This document shows, piece by piece, positions 35,701 through 45,814 of a DNA stretch of 64,000 nt. How positions within the stretch are numbered: the stretch's first letter is position 1; each line of letters opens with the position of its first letter. The position numbers and the translations under genes are program-made. The DNA lies in NCBI GenBank assembly GCA_947488235.1, contig CANLAQ010000003.1, positions 1 through 64,000 of the forward strand, written 5' to 3'. Source of the DNA: Flavobacteriales bacterium. GTDB lineage: Bacteria > Bacteroidota > Bacteroidia > Flavobacteriales_D > Crocinitomicaceae. The notes under the pieces are model-generated. The model had not been told where the DNA came from and made no database searches. It saw only the letters and a program-made list of their open reading frames with translations.

Positions 35701-37810
35701 TTACAGCAAACAAAACTGGTTCTCTGCTTCAAAATCAACGAGTTTAGAGCATAAAAAGAAAGAACCAATAAGCATAGATGGTATTGAAATTCCAAGTGAA
35801 TTTGAATCAAAAATCATTGAAAAAGAAGCTTTATCTGGCGGGCCATTTTTTAAGCGCGGTCCATATGCGTCCATGTATTTATCAAAGCCTTGGACCATTC
35901 GTCAGTATGCTGGTTTTTCAACCGCTGAAGATTCCAATGCATTTTACAGAAAAAATCTAGCAGGTGGACAAAAAGGTCTCTCCGTTGCCTTTGACTTGGC
36001 GACGCATAGAGGATATGACTCAGACCACGATCGTGTAATCGGTGATGTCGGAAAAGCGGGAGTGGCTATTGATAGCATAGAGGACATGAAAATCCTTTTT
36101 GATTCCATTCCATTAAATGAAATGTCGGTTTCAATGACCATGAATGGAGCTGTAATTCCAATTATGGCATTTTATATTGGTGCTGCAATGGAGCAAGGAG
36201 TTTCTATTTCTGAACTTCAGGGTACGATTCAAAATGATATTCTTAAAGAATTTATGGTGCGTAACACCTACATATATCCACCGGCTCCATCGATGAAAAT
36301 AATTGCAGATATTTTTGAGTACACTTCTCAAAAAATGCCAAAATTCAATTCGATTTCAATTTCAGGTTATCATATGCATGAGGCAGGAGCAACTGCAGCA
36401 ATTGAATTGGCTTACACTTTAGCAGATGGAAAAGAATATATTAAAGCAGGAATTAACACTGGACTATTAATTGATGAATTTGCTCCCAGACTTAGTTTTT
36501 TCTGGGCCATCGGAATGAATTATCCAATGGAAATTGCCAAACTGAGGGCTGGGAGAGTTTTATGGAATGAAATTGTTCAAGAATTTAATCCTCAAAAGGC
36601 AAAATCACTTGCTTTAAGGACCCATTGTCAAACCTCTGGATGGTCGCTTACAGAGCAAGATCCATTTAATAACATTACCCGAACTTGCATTGAGGCATTA
36701 GCAGCAGTTATGGGTGGGACACAATCTTTGCATACCAATGCATTAGATGAAGCAATAGCCTTACCAACAGATTTTTCTGCCAGAATTGCAAGAAATACTC
36801 AGTTATATCTTCAGAAGGAAATTGGAATTACCAATTACATTGATCCAACTGGCGGTGCAGATTACATTGAATTCTTAACAGAACAATTAATCGTCAAAGC
36901 GAAAGAATTGATTCACGAAGTGGATGAATTGGGTGGTATGGCAAAAGCCATTGAAACGGGTATTCCTAAAATGCGCATTGAGGAAGCATCGGCAGAAAAA
37001 CAATCAAGAATTGATGCAGTTGTGGATGTGATTGTTGGAGTGAATAGATTTGTAGCATCAGAACAAGAAGAAATTGAATTGCGAGAAGTCGACAATACCT
37101 CAGTCTTAGAGCAGCAATTGGCTAAACTTAAACAATTAAAAAGTCAAAGAAACGAGCAGGAACAAAAAGATTTAATAGAGGAGTTAAGCAATGCTGCAAA
37201 AACTGGAAAGGGAAATTTATTAGAAATTGCTGTTCGTTGTGGACTTGCAAGATGCACCTTAGGCGAAATTTCAAGTGCTTTAGAACTTGCCTTTGGACGC
37301 TATCAAGCAAAAGTAAATACGATAAGTGGCGTTTACGAAAAACTAGCTATGAAAAACGAACATTTTATTAAGGCCAAAGAAATGTGCCAAGAGTTTGCTG
37401 TTTTAGAAGGTCGTAGACCTAGAATTTTAGTTGCGAAAATGGGTCAAGATGGACATGATCGTGGTGCAAAAATAATTGCGACAGCATTTGCAGACCTTGG
37501 ATTTGATGTAGATATGGGGCCTTTATTTCAAACACCTGCAGAAGTAGCAAAGCAAGCCATTGAAAATGATGTTCATATTGTAGGTGTTTCGTCACTTGCA
37601 GCAGGACATAAAACACTTGTCCCAGCGCTAATTCATAGCCTTAAAGATGCAGGTAGAAATGATATTATGGTCGTGGTTGGAGGAGTAATTCCTAAGAATG
37701 ATTATGAATTTTTGAGAGCCGAAGGAGTCTTTGGAATTTACGGGCCAGGAACTGTTTTAGCCCATGCTGCACAAGAAATTTTAGGGCTATTAATTAAAAG
37801 TCACAATTAA
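35690..37810 (+). CDS. mutB: Methylmalonyl-CoA mutase, large (alpha) subunit
   Basis: About 706 residues. The barrel ([82 protein letters not shown]) binds the CoA ester. The C-terminal cobalamin domain carries the DGHDRGAKI base-off motif with the B12 histidine, [10 protein letters not shown] and VVVGGVIP. The track start at 35651 is TTG within mutA; I use the ATG at 35690, which reads [10 protein letters not shown]. It depends on adenosylcobalamin; no B12 genes, epimerase or MeaB chaperone are in the window. Confidence 0.96.
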   Translation: MRIDYSKQNWFSASKSTSLEHKKKEPISIDGIEIPSEFESKIIEKEALSGGPFFKRGPYASMYLSKPWTIRQYAGFSTAEDSNAFYRKNLAGGQKGLSVAFDLATHRGYDSDHDRVIGDVGKAGVAIDSIEDMKILFDSIPLNEMSVSMTMNGAVIPIMAFYIGAAMEQGVSISELQGTIQNDILKEFMVRNTYIYPPAPSMKIIADIFEYTSQKMPKFNSISISGYHMHEAGATAAIELAYTLADGKEYIKAGINTGLLIDEFAPRLSFFWAIGMNYPMEIAKLRAGRVLWNEIVQEFNPQKAKSLALRTHCQTSGWSLTEQDPFNNITRTCIEALAAVMGGTQSLHTNALDEAIALPTDFSARIARNTQLYLQKEIGITNYIDPTGGADYIEFLTEQLIVKAKELIHEVDELGGMAKAIETGIPKMRIEEASAEKQSRIDAVVDVIVGVNRFVASEQEEIELREVDNTSVLEQQLAKLKQLKSQRNEQEQKDLIEELSNAAKTGKGNLLEIAVRCGLARCTLGEISSALELAFGRYQAKVNTISGVYEKLAMKNEHFIKAKEMCQEFAVLEGRRPRILVAKMGQDGHDRGAKIIATAFADLGFDVDMGPLFQTPAEVAKQAIENDVHIVGVSSLAAGHKTLVPALIHSLKDAGRNDIMVVVGGVIPKNDYEFLRAEGVFGIYGPGTVLAHAAQEILGLLIKSHN

Positions 37811-37861
37811 ATTGTAAATTCGGCATAGAATTTGAAAACACTACAAGCAAATTAAATCATT

Positions 37862-38989
37862 ATGAAAAGAATTCTTTTACTTTCAATTTCCCTAATAGCA
37901 CTTAGTTTAAGTTCAGTAGCACAAAGTGTAACTTTCAGCGCTGCTAAACGACTAGTAGAACCCGTTTTTGAAAGGGTTGTTAAACCGGAGAATATTATTG
38001 AAATAAAAAGTGAGGTTAAACCAGATCCTAAAATTAAAATTACTAACAAAAGTTACCTGTGGACCATTTCAGGTGTAAAAGGAAAGGATTGGGAATTTGA
38101 AAAAGGTTCGACTGAAACCTCAGCATCTATTAAATTAACCTTTAATAAATTAGGAAATTACACTGTAAACTTAACTGTAATCTTGAATAAAGAAAAGGAT
38201 GATGAAAATGAAATCTCCTATGAATTAGAGGATTATTTGACTGTGAGAAGTGTTTTTCCTGAATTAGCAGCCTTATATGCTCAAAAGCCAAAACCCAATT
38301 ACAAGAAATTAGTAGAACGCGCATCTGATTTTATTGTAAAACCTAAATATGCAAATGACCCAACTCCTTATCTATTTTTGGCTAAAGGATATCTTGGCTT
38401 AGTACAAGAAGGCAATTCAGACCCTGAATTTGAGGGTGCTTTAGAAGAGTGTGTTTCTAGTTTTGCTACAGCCAAGGAAATGGATAAAAATGGAGTGTTA
38501 AATGATGTAGAACATCAAAATTTCATCAATGATCTTGAAATGTTATTATTGAAAGAATATTTGGAAGTTCAAATGGAAGGCGATATGTCTGAACTAGCCG
38601 AAGCAATTGACTTTTACAGTCAGATTACCTTGAATCCTATTTGCATTAAATATGTTGAAGCCTATCAAAAATATAAAACTAAAAATGCAAAAGGAGCTAA
38701 TTTAATTTGGACAGCTGAAATTCCAAAGCTTTTAAAATATGAGCGAGGAGAAACCGAGGAAAAATACAACAACTCTTTTAAAAATGAATTGGGTGAATGG
38801 GTCCAATTTACTGAAGCTGATATTATGGTATTAAAATATGGCGTAATGTACTCCGCTATTGCATTGAAAGAACAAAAGAATATCAAAGCATGTGATATCT
38901 TAAAGAAAGTTGATCCATGGTTTCAATTTGAAAAAGATTTCCGTGAACTATATGAAGGAAGTGAATTTAATAGTTGTGTAAATAAATAA
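37862..38989 (+). CDS. Secreted PKD-like and TPR-like protein, unknown
   Basis: 375 residues with a signal peptide (about MKRILLLSISLIALSLSSVAQ). Residues about 35-130 resemble a PKD-like beta-sandwich (YLWTISGVKGKDWEFEKGSTETSASIKLTF ... GNYTVNLTVIL). Residues about 140-370 are helical and repeat-like (PTPYLFLAKGYLGLVQEGNSDPEFEGALEECVSSFATAKEMD), as in TPR proteins. There is no T9SS sorting domain, so it is probably periplasmic. I do not recognise a family. It lies 52 bases after mutB and is probably a separate unit, with only a degenerate TAAATTCG box upstream. Confidence 0.6.
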   Translation: MKRILLLSISLIALSLSSVAQSVTFSAAKRLVEPVFERVVKPENIIEIKSEVKPDPKIKITNKSYLWTISGVKGKDWEFEKGSTETSASIKLTFNKLGNYTVNLTVILNKEKDDENEISYELEDYLTVRSVFPELAALYAQKPKPNYKKLVERASDFIVKPKYANDPTPYLFLAKGYLGLVQEGNSDPEFEGALEECVSSFATAKEMDKNGVLNDVEHQNFINDLEMLLLKEYLEVQMEGDMSELAEAIDFYSQITLNPICIKYVEAYQKYKTKNAKGANLIWTAEIPKLLKYERGETEEKYNNSFKNELGEWVQFTEADIMVLKYGVMYSAIALKEQKNIKACDILKKVDPWFQFEKDFRELYEGSEFNSCVNK

Positions 38990-39061
38990 TTAACATTAAT
39001 TTTTTCACAACTTTATCTTTTTACAACAAATCACCTTTTGATTTTAGCGTAATTTTAGTGT

Positions 39062-39346
39062 ATGAATAAGATACCTAAATTTCTCAAGAACAAATACAGT
39101 ATTACATTCATTGTTTTTTTGCTCTATTCTCTATTCTTAGATGATTTAGATGTGTTCACACTGTCTCATAATTTAAACAAGCGCTTTGAATTACATGAGC
39201 AGAACATAGTAATGAACCAACAATTGGTAGATACTAAAAAAACATTAAAATCTTTACATGGGATGAATTATCTTGAGGCCTATGCGAGGTCTGAGAAATT
39301 CTTCAAAAAAGATAATGAAGATATCTTTGTGATTATTTATAAGTAA
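39062..39346 (+). CDS. FtsB/DivIC-like cell division protein
   Basis: 94 residues. One membrane helix (about 12-26) precedes the phylum-typical YSLFLDDLDVFTLSHN motif, then a coiled coil (about 38-72) and LEAYARSEKFFKKDNEDIFVIIYK at the end. This matches the septum formation initiator family (FtsB/DivIC), which links early and late divisome proteins with FtsL and FtsQ. The gene is solitary. Its 3' end overlaps the convergent SpoIID gene by 14 bases. Confidence 0.85.
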   Translation: MNKIPKFLKNKYSITFIVFLLYSLFLDDLDVFTLSHNLNKRFELHEQNIVMNQQLVDTKKTLKSLHGMNYLEAYARSEKFFKKDNEDIFVIIYK

Positions 39347-40472
39347 AATCAACTATTTTAACAGAGGGGAAGTAAAACCTAATGATTTGATCATAGGAAT
39401 ACCCATTCCTTGCCATTTTCATTGCTCCTTCTTGACAAAGACCAACACCGTGTCCGTAGCCCCTTCCTTCAACAATTATAAAATCACCTTCCTTTCTAGT
39501 ATTAAAAAAACTAGACTTCAAATGAAATTTTTCCCTGATATCTCGCATTGGGATCCCATAACCTGGATGCAGATAAAACGCAGTTCTTTCCGGTTGAACG
39601 AAGTGAAATAGTAGCTGCCTACTCAAACTATCATCAATAGGAAAATTATAAGTATTAACTAAGTAACTGATCCACTCCGCTTCAGGAATTGATTTTTTCC
39701 ATGTGGCTTGCTTTGTATAAATGCAAAAAGTATCTTTAAAAGAAGTTAGTCCATCAATGGTTTCATTCCAAACATGTGCTGGATTACAGGTTTGACCGCC
39801 ACAATTTGCAGAAAAGTAACTTGGTGCTAATTCATTATTTTGATCATAAATTACTTTTAATGTAGTTTGTCGCACTGCAGAATCAATTATTGAATTCCCT
39901 AAGCGCTTATGTAAATATGCTTGACAATGAACACGATCACAAATTTCATATCCATCTTCTAGATGTTTATTTCGAAATTTCAGGGCATAAGTCCTACTGA
40001 TTAATGCTTGAACTTTATAGTATTCTAATTTTTGACCTGTACCAGATTCAGATTCAACTACGCCTTCGAGATAAGTATCTAATTCGACCATATTAACCAA
40101 TCGCATCGCATTATTCGCCAAAGAAAATTCAAAATCACCTTCATATTGTCTCGATTTAACGGAAGGAATAACGCCTGTAAACTCAATAGATTCCTCCTTA
40201 TTGATGGTGTAAAAAGAGATCTTTTTGAATTTTGACAACTTATTTCCACGAAATAAAATTGAAATTTTACCTCCTTCTAGAAAAACTTCCACAATATCAT
40301 TAGCGTTTGCTATACCAATATAGGTGGAATCGGCAATAATGTGATAGGGTGCAGTTGCATGAGCCGCTTTAACTTTTTTCAATTGAGAGTCGGTAAATAA
40401 GCCGATACGCATTTTTTGAGCCTGTCCTAAAAATGAACAAATAACGAACAATAAAAAAAATAATTTATTCAA
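39333..40472 (-). CDS. SpoIID/LytB domain protein (TTG start)
   Basis: 379 residues with a signal peptide (MNKLFFLLFVICSFLGQAQ) that only exists if translation starts at the TTG at 40472; the frame has a stop four codons upstream and no ATG before residue 21. VELDTYLEGVVESESG, KVQALISRTYALKF, YFSANCGGQT and EGRGYGHGVGLCQEGAMKMARNG are SpoIID motifs. SpoIID is a peptidoglycan lytic transglycosylase and LytB enhances amidases, so this likely trims peptidoglycan in the periplasm. Gram-negative homologues are common in Bacteroidota. Confidence 0.88.
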   Translation of the reverse strand: MNKLFFLLFVICSFLGQAQKMRIGLFTDSQLKKVKAAHATAPYHIIADSTYIGIANANDIVEVFLEGGKISILFRGNKLSKFKKISFYTINKEESIEFTGVIPSVKSRQYEGDFEFSLANNAMRLVNMVELDTYLEGVVESESGTGQKLEYYKVQALISRTYALKFRNKHLEDGYEICDRVHCQAYLHKRLGNSIIDSAVRQTTLKVIYDQNNELAPSYFSANCGGQTCNPAHVWNETIDGLTSFKDTFCIYTKQATWKKSIPEAEWISYLVNTYNFPIDDSLSRQLLFHFVQPERTAFYLHPGYGIPMRDIREKFHLKSSFFNTRKEGDFIIVEGRGYGHGVGLCQEGAMKMARNGYSYDQIIRFYFPSVKIVDFTYK

Positions 40473-40503
40473 AAGAGCTTAGGTAAAAGTCAATCATAAT
40501 ACC

Positions 40504-41622
40504 TTATTTAGCGAAAAAAGTTTCAAGTATGTCCGCTGCAACACGATCACTTGCTCCTTGATTACCTAAGGATTTTATCAATATCTTATAATTTGATAAT
40601 AAACGCGAACGATCCGGTGCGCCTTCTTCAAGCTTTTTTAGATAATGAACCATATTTTCAGAGGTACAATCTCCTTGAATTAATTCTTTAACAAGTTCTT
40701 GATCTAAAATTAGATTGACCAAGGAAATAAATTTAATCTTCACTAGTAATTTAGCAATACGAAAGGAGACCGGTGAGGTAGCATAGCAAACTACTTGAGG
40801 TACTTCAAATAAGGCAGTTTCAAGCGTTGCCGTACCTGAGGTGACCAAGGCTAAATTTGCTTTTTCTAAGATCGAATAGGTTTGACCAAAAACCAATTGA
40901 GTGTCATCAGCAACTAAATTTTTATAAAAATCAAGTGATAAATTGGTTGAGCAAGCAACAACAATTTCGTAATCTGGAAAAGATTTTGCTGCAGCTATCA
41001 TATTGGGCAGTTTACGCTTCACTTCTTGCTCCCTACTTCCTGGAAGCAATGCCAATATTTTTCGATCACTGCGCAGCGTAAGAGGCAGATGCGTTTCTTC
41101 CTTAAATTTCATCACTTCATCCAAAAGTGGATGACCCAGATATTTTACGGGGTAATCATAGGTCTCATAAAAACTTTTTTCAAAGGGGAGAATACAATAC
41201 AATTGCGCTACATCCCTTTTAATAGCATGTACTCTAGAGGTCTTCCAAGCCCAAATTTGTGGGGAAATATAATATATAACAGGAATTCCTTGTTCCTTGG
41301 CCCAAGAAGCTATTCTAAGATTGAATCCTGGAAAATCGATCAAAACTAAAGCATCAGGTTGAAATTCTTTAATTTCTTTTTTACAGGTCTTGATGTTGCC
41401 TAGAATCGTTCGGAGATTCATCAAAACTTCAAGGAACCCCATAAAAGAAAGAGACCTCACATGCTTCAATAATAACAAGCCTTCTGCTTCCATTCTATCT
41501 CCACCCCAGCCCTTAAAAATAAAATTGTTGGATTGTTTATTCCATGAGCGCATTAGATTTGCTCCATGTAAGTCACCTGAAACTTCTCCAGCAATAAAAA
41601 AAATACGCTTCTTAGAGTTCAT
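40504..41622 (-). CDS. lpxB: Lipid-A-disaccharide synthase
   Basis: 372 residues, GT19 family. FFIAGEVSGDLHGANLMR, FKGWGGDRMEAEGL, LIDFPGFNLRIASWAKEQGIPVIYYISPQIWAWK, YLGHPLLDEV, LLPGSREQEVKRKLP and TSGTATLETALFEVPQVVCY are signatures of LpxB. It joins UDP-2,3-diacylglucosamine and lipid X at the inner membrane to form the lipid A disaccharide. It follows the 101-aa membrane protein with no gap (TAAATG), itself overlapping surE. Confidence 0.96.
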   Translation of the reverse strand: MNSKKRIFFIAGEVSGDLHGANLMRSWNKQSNNFIFKGWGGDRMEAEGLLLLKHVRSLSFMGFLEVLMNLRTILGNIKTCKKEIKEFQPDALVLIDFPGFNLRIASWAKEQGIPVIYYISPQIWAWKTSRVHAIKRDVAQLYCILPFEKSFYETYDYPVKYLGHPLLDEVMKFKEETHLPLTLRSDRKILALLPGSREQEVKRKLPNMIAAAKSFPDYEIVVACSTNLSLDFYKNLVADDTQLVFGQTYSILEKANLALVTSGTATLETALFEVPQVVCYATSPVSFRIAKLLVKIKFISLVNLILDQELVKELIQGDCTSENMVHYLKKLEEGAPDRSRLLSNYKILIKSLGNQGASDRVAADILETFFAK

Positions 41623-41928
41623 TTAAGAAAGTAGATTTACATATATCATGTAAGGAATAAAACAAAACATTGCAAAAATGATTCCTCTCGAAATTTGATA
41701 TTCTTCTTTATTAAGAAAAATATAGAACCACATTAAATTAGAAATCAAAGCAAGAGAAATGTACTTACTTGTAAATTCAGGATAGGCCACAAATTGATCC
41801 CAAAAAAAACTAAAAGGATAATCGTTTATTAAGGCTAGAATAAAAAGTACTATTGGTAAAAAAACCACCGGGGAAATAAATCCGATTGCAGTTCCAATTA
41901 GATGTTTTTTTGTAATGTTGATTTTCAT
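41623..41928 (-). CDS. Small three-TM protein between surE and lpxB, unknown
   Basis: 101 residues with three predicted membrane helices (about 9-33, 53-71, 81-98) separated by short polar loops. I do not recognise it. Its ATG overlaps the surE stop by 4 bases (ATGA) and its stop directly abuts the lpxB ATG, so all three are translated from one message. An envelope or lipid role would fit lpxB but is only inferred from position. Confidence 0.7.
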   Translation of the reverse strand: MKINITKKHLIGTAIGFISPVVFLPIVLFILALINDYPFSFFWDQFVAYPEFTSKYISLALISNLMWFYIFLNKEEYQISRGIIFAMFCFIPYMIYVNLLS

Positions 41929-42689
41929 AAATTAAATGATTTTAAATTTCCAATAACAGCATGATTGGTTAGGTCAAAATGAGTCGGCACAATGCTAATA
42001 TAACCTTCCTTTAATACCGCCAAATCAGTGTCTTCTCTTTTGTCAACTTCAGTAAAGTCGCCTGTTAACCAATAATAAGGATTACCAAATTGATCCAATC
42101 GTTTATCAAATCGATCCGACCAAAAAGCATGTGCTTGTTTACAAATACGCGTTCCCTTAATTTCTTGTTTTTTTAATTTTGGGATATTAACATTTAAACA
42201 AGTATTAAGCGGTAAGTTACTGTCAAGAACTTTTTTAATTATTTTAGAAATCCATTCTGAACCTTGCGTAAAATCAGCATCATGTGCATAATCAGCTAGA
42301 GAAAATCCAATGGATGGTATCCCTTCCATTGCGCCTTCTATTGCAGCGGACATCGTGCCAGAATACAGAACATTGGTAGAGGTGTTTTCACCGTGATTAA
42401 TTCCGGATAGCAACAAATCAGGTTTCCTATGCAATACTTCGTAAATAGCTAATTTCACACAATCTACAGGAGTTCCTGAACATGAAAATGCTTTGATGTC
42501 ACCAAAAATATAGCTAGGACTCAATCGTAAAGGATGATTTATAGTTATAGCATGACCCATGCCAGATTGAGCCTTGTCGGGAGCAACTACTACTACTTCT
42601 CCATATTGCTTAGCAATATGAACCAAAGCACTTATACCATTAGAATTAATGCTATCATCATTGGTTATTAAAATTAATTTTTGCTGCAT
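41925..42689 (-). CDS. surE: 5'/3'-nucleotidase SurE
   Basis: 254 residues. ILITNDDSINSNGISALV contains the metal-binding Asp pair, VVVAPDKAQSGMGHAITINHPLR, SGTPVDCVKLAIYE, SGINHGENTSTNVLYSGTMSAAIEGAMEGIPSIGFSL are all SurE signatures. It dephosphorylates nucleoside monophosphates and short polyphosphate and is linked to stress and stationary phase. It heads the surE-101aa-lpxB operon with a full-match -7 box 17 bases upstream. Confidence 0.95.
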   Translation of the reverse strand: MQQKLILITNDDSINSNGISALVHIAKQYGEVVVVAPDKAQSGMGHAITINHPLRLSPSYIFGDIKAFSCSGTPVDCVKLAIYEVLHRKPDLLLSGINHGENTSTNVLYSGTMSAAIEGAMEGIPSIGFSLADYAHDADFTQGSEWISKIIKKVLDSNLPLNTCLNVNIPKLKKQEIKGTRICKQAHAFWSDRFDKRLDQFGNPYYWLTGDFTEVDKREDTDLAVLKEGYISIVPTHFDLTNHAVIGNLKSFNL

Positions 42690-42705
42690 ATTCCTTGCTC
42701 TTTAA

Positions 42706-42713
42706 CAAAATTA
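42706..42713 (-). promoter_or_regulatory. -7 box (TAATTTTG) for surE-lpxB
   Basis: On the minus strand TAATTTTG matches TAnnTTTG and lies 17 bases before the surE ATG. Its upstream region overlaps that of the divergent NlpC/P60 promoter. Confidence 0.55.
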
Positions 42714-42735
42714 CTTAATATTAGCAGACTTTAAG

Positions 42736-42743
42736 TATTTTTG
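42736..42743 (+). promoter_or_regulatory. -7 box (TATTTTTG) for the NlpC/P60 gene
   Basis: TATTTTTG matches TAnnTTTG and ends 18 bases before the ATG at 42761. The two back-to-back -7 boxes are 22 bases apart, so their -33 regions overlap. Confidence 0.55.
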
Positions 42744-42760
42744 AAGCATAGAATTATAAA

Positions 42761-43525
42761 ATGAAACTTCTCACCTCAAACCAACATAATGCATTTTGTT
42801 TTGTTGGAATAAGTCCTATCCGCAGCTCACCCAATGACAGTAGTGAACAAGTAAGTCAACTGGTTTTTGGAGAAGTGGTTGAGGTACTTGAAATCAAAAA
42901 CTATTGGGTCAGCATAAAAACATACAAAGATTCCTATGAAGGATATGTAGACTATAAGCATCTATTGGCGCTGAGCGATAAAGAATTAAGACATTGGCTT
43001 GATCAAGGGGAAATTACGAGTGTTCTAACGCAAACCATAAAATGCCCTTGGGGAGAGCAGATAATACCCTGCGGTAGTTTTATTGGAAACGAGCAAATCT
43101 TTACTATTGGCACCTACCCATTTGAAAAAATAATTGGTGATAGTTTTGTGAAAAGCGGAATTGAATTGGCCAATTCATTATTAAACACTCCCTATCTATG
43201 GGGAGGGAAATCAAGTTTTGGAATAGATTGTTCTGGTTTTACACAACTTATATTCAGAAGTGTCTTTATCAACCTACCACGAGATGCCTATCAGCAAGAA
43301 GAATTAGGTCAACATGTTAGCTTTAAAGATCGGGAACCTATGGATTTAGCCTTTTTTAGCAATGATCAAGGAAAAATAACGCATGTAGGCATAATTTTGG
43401 ACGGAAATTTAATTATTCACGCTTCGGGAAGGGTTAGAATTGACACCTTAAATCAAGAAGGGATTTGGAATGAGGAAATGGGAACTACTACACATAAATT
43501 AACTGTTATTAAAAGATTAAATTGA
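42761..43525 (+). CDS. NlpC/P60 family peptidase with SH3-like domain
   Basis: 254 residues. The N-terminal half (about 10-75) looks like a bacterial SH3 domain (ISPIRSSPNDSSEQVSQLVFGEVVEVLE). The C-terminal half (about 130-250) is NlpC/P60 with the catalytic cysteine in FGIDCSGFTQ and histidine in GKITHVGIIL. Such enzymes cleave D-Glu-meso-DAP bonds in peptidoglycan. I see no clear signal peptide, so it may recycle imported muropeptides in the cytoplasm or be exported by another route. Confidence 0.9.
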   Translation: MKLLTSNQHNAFCFVGISPIRSSPNDSSEQVSQLVFGEVVEVLEIKNYWVSIKTYKDSYEGYVDYKHLLALSDKELRHWLDQGEITSVLTQTIKCPWGEQIIPCGSFIGNEQIFTIGTYPFEKIIGDSFVKSGIELANSLLNTPYLWGGKSSFGIDCSGFTQLIFRSVFINLPRDAYQQEELGQHVSFKDREPMDLAFFSNDQGKITHVGIILDGNLIIHASGRVRIDTLNQEGIWNEEMGTTTHKLTVIKRLN

Positions 43526-43596
43526 TTTTCTAATCCATTAATTTGAATAACTATCTCATTTTTTATTCCGATATTTACCCATTAAAAATTCTAAAA

Positions 43597-44520
43597 ATGC
43601 AGATACTAGTAAGTGGGGGTGCAGGATTTATTGGAAGTAATTTGGTTAAGCGACTTGTATCAGAAGGACACGAAGTAGTTGTACTTGACAATTTATTACG
43701 CGGAAATAAATTAGATAAAGATACTTTTGAAAAAATAAAATTCATTCGCGGAGATGTGCGAGATTTTGCAATCGTTTCTGAGGCAATGAAGAATTGTGAC
43801 GCGGTCTATCATTTCGCAGCTGTTTTAGGAGTTGATATAGTAGCTGATCAACCCGTTGAAACCATGGATGTTGAAGTAATCGGGACAAGAAATATGGTTG
43901 AAGCTGCTGCTGCCAATAATATAAAATACTTTTTATACGCTTCAACAAGCGGGATATACAGCCACAGTGCCATTGTTAAAAGCGCCTTGTCTGAAGATGT
44001 TTTGGTTGATCCAAGAACTTCTTATGCTATGGCTAAACGATACAATGAAATTTATTTGGCGGCGCATCACAAAGAGCGAGGACTTAATGTTATATCACTG
44101 AGATTTTTTAATGTCTATGGTCACAATCAAGACAATAGAATGGTAGTCCCTAGATTTTTTGAGCAAGCAATAAAAGACGAAGAAATTACAGTGTTTGGTA
44201 CTGGAAATCAAACCAGGGACTTTACTTATATTGACGATACTGTTGAGGCATGTGTTAGTTTACTAGGAATTAGTGGAGCGCATATCATCAATATCGCAAA
44301 CGAAAAGGAATGGAATATTACTACCCTTGCAGAAAAAATTATTGAAATCACGAAATCTAAATCAAAGATAAATTACATAGAATCTCCTGCTAAACGCTAC
44401 GATTATGAAGTAGAACGAAGGGTTGGAAGTTCCGGCAAATTAAAGGAATTAGTGAATTATAAGCCCGCAACCGAATTGGTAGATGGATTACAAAAAATTT
44501 ATGAAATCAATTATTTATGA
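43597..44520 (+). CDS. NAD-dependent sugar epimerase/dehydratase
   Basis: About 307 residues of the extended short-chain dehydrogenase family. [14 protein letters not shown] binds [12 protein letters not shown] and YAMAKRYNE hold the catalytic Ser-Tyr-Lys elements (Tyr-X3-Lys), and [19 protein letters not shown] is typical of nucleotide-sugar epimerases such as UDP-glucose 4-epimerase. The track start at 43543 is TTG; the ATG at 43597 places the glycine-rich loop at the expected distance. It overlaps glyA by 4 bases (ATGA). The exact sugar is not determinable. Confidence 0.88.
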   Translation: MQILVSGGAGFIGSNLVKRLVSEGHEVVVLDNLLRGNKLDKDTFEKIKFIRGDVRDFAIVSEAMKNCDAVYHFAAVLGVDIVADQPVETMDVEVIGTRNMVEAAAANNIKYFLYASTSGIYSHSAIVKSALSEDVLVDPRTSYAMAKRYNEIYLAAHHKERGLNVISLRFFNVYGHNQDNRMVVPRFFEQAIKDEEITVFGTGNQTRDFTYIDDTVEACVSLLGISGAHIINIANEKEWNITTLAEKIIEITKSKSKINYIESPAKRYDYEVERRVGSSGKLKELVNYKPATELVDGLQKIYEINYL

Positions 44521-45788
44521 GAGATACCGTTTTATTTAATCTGATCAAAGAAGAAAAACAAAGACAAACTTTAGGTTTAGAATTGATCGCGTCTGAGAAC
44601 TTTGTAAGTGAACAAGTAATGGAGGCGATGGGAAGTGTACTTACCAATAAATATGCTGAAGGACTTCCAGGAAAGCGTTATTATGGTGGATGCGAAATCG
44701 TAGATCAAGTAGAACAACTGGCAATCGATCGTTTATGTGAACTTTTCGGTGCGACTTGGGCAAATGTCCAACCACATTCTGGAGCACAAGCAAATGCTGC
44801 TGTTTTTTTAGCATGTCTAAATCCTGGAGATAAAATACTAGGCTTTGATTTATCACACGGTGGACATTTAACGCACGGCTCGCCCGTAAATTTCTCAGGT
44901 AAACTATATCAACCTTTCTTCTACGGAGTATCAAAGGAAACCGGAAGAATAGATTACGATGCTTTAGAATCAATTGCATTAAAAGAAAAACCAAAAATGA
45001 TCATCTGTGGAGCCTCTGCATATTCTAGAGATTGGGATTATGCAAGGATTAGACAAGTAGCAGATAAAATTGGAGCGCTTGTTCTAGCTGATATTTCGCA
45101 TCCTGCAGGACTAATTGCCGCAAAATTATTAAATGATCCTTTAGATTATTGTCACATAGTTACTACAACAACACATAAAACACTAAGAGGTCCTCGTGGT
45201 GGTGTAATTATGATGCGAAACAATTTTGACAATCCTTTCGGTATCAAATGGAACAATGGAAATTTGAGATCTATGGCTGCGCTATTAGACGCTGCAGTAT
45301 TTCCAGGAATTCAAGGCGGACCGCTCGAACATGTAATTGCAGCAAAGGCAGTTGCTTTTGGAGAAGCGCTTAGCGATGGTTATAAAACCTACATGAAACA
45401 AGTACAAATAAATGCTGCTAAAATGGCGGAATCATTTATGAGTGAGGGGTATGAAATTATTTCAGGAGGTACACAAAATCACAGTATGTTGATTGATCTG
45501 AGAGGAAAAGGAATCACCGGAAAAGATGCGGAAAACTGTTTGGTTAAAGCCGACATAACAGTAAATAAAAATATGGTTCCCTTTGACACTGAATCTCCAT
45601 TTGTAACATCAGGAATTCGTATAGGAACTCCGGCCTTGACTTCAAGAGGAGTTAAAGAAGGAGAGATCGAATTGATTGTTAGTTTAATTGATCGCGCGCT
45701 AATGTCTAAAGATGATGCTAACACCTTGTCTCAAGTCAAAAAAGAAGTTAATCTCTTAATGCAAGACAGACCTTTATTTACTTGGTAA
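44517..45788 (+). CDS. glyA: Serine hydroxymethyltransferase
   Basis: 423 residues, PLP fold type [51 protein letters not shown] and the PLP lysine in [14 protein letters not shown] are diagnostic. It converts serine and tetrahydrofolate to glycine and methylene-tetrahydrofolate, the main one-carbon source. It overlaps the epimerase stop by 4 bases but has no pathway link to it. It is convergent with a membrane protein gene 26 bases away. Confidence 0.97.
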   Translation: MRDTVLFNLIKEEKQRQTLGLELIASENFVSEQVMEAMGSVLTNKYAEGLPGKRYYGGCEIVDQVEQLAIDRLCELFGATWANVQPHSGAQANAAVFLACLNPGDKILGFDLSHGGHLTHGSPVNFSGKLYQPFFYGVSKETGRIDYDALESIALKEKPKMIICGASAYSRDWDYARIRQVADKIGALVLADISHPAGLIAAKLLNDPLDYCHIVTTTTHKTLRGPRGGVIMMRNNFDNPFGIKWNNGNLRSMAALLDAAVFPGIQGGPLEHVIAAKAVAFGEALSDGYKTYMKQVQINAAKMAESFMSEGYEIISGGTQNHSMLIDLRGKGITGKDAENCLVKADITVNKNMVPFDTESPFVTSGIRIGTPALTSRGVKEGEIELIVSLIDRALMSKDDANTLSQVKKEVNLLMQDRPLFTW

Positions 45789-45814
45789 GTATAAAAGATT
45801 GAGGTGAGGTATTT

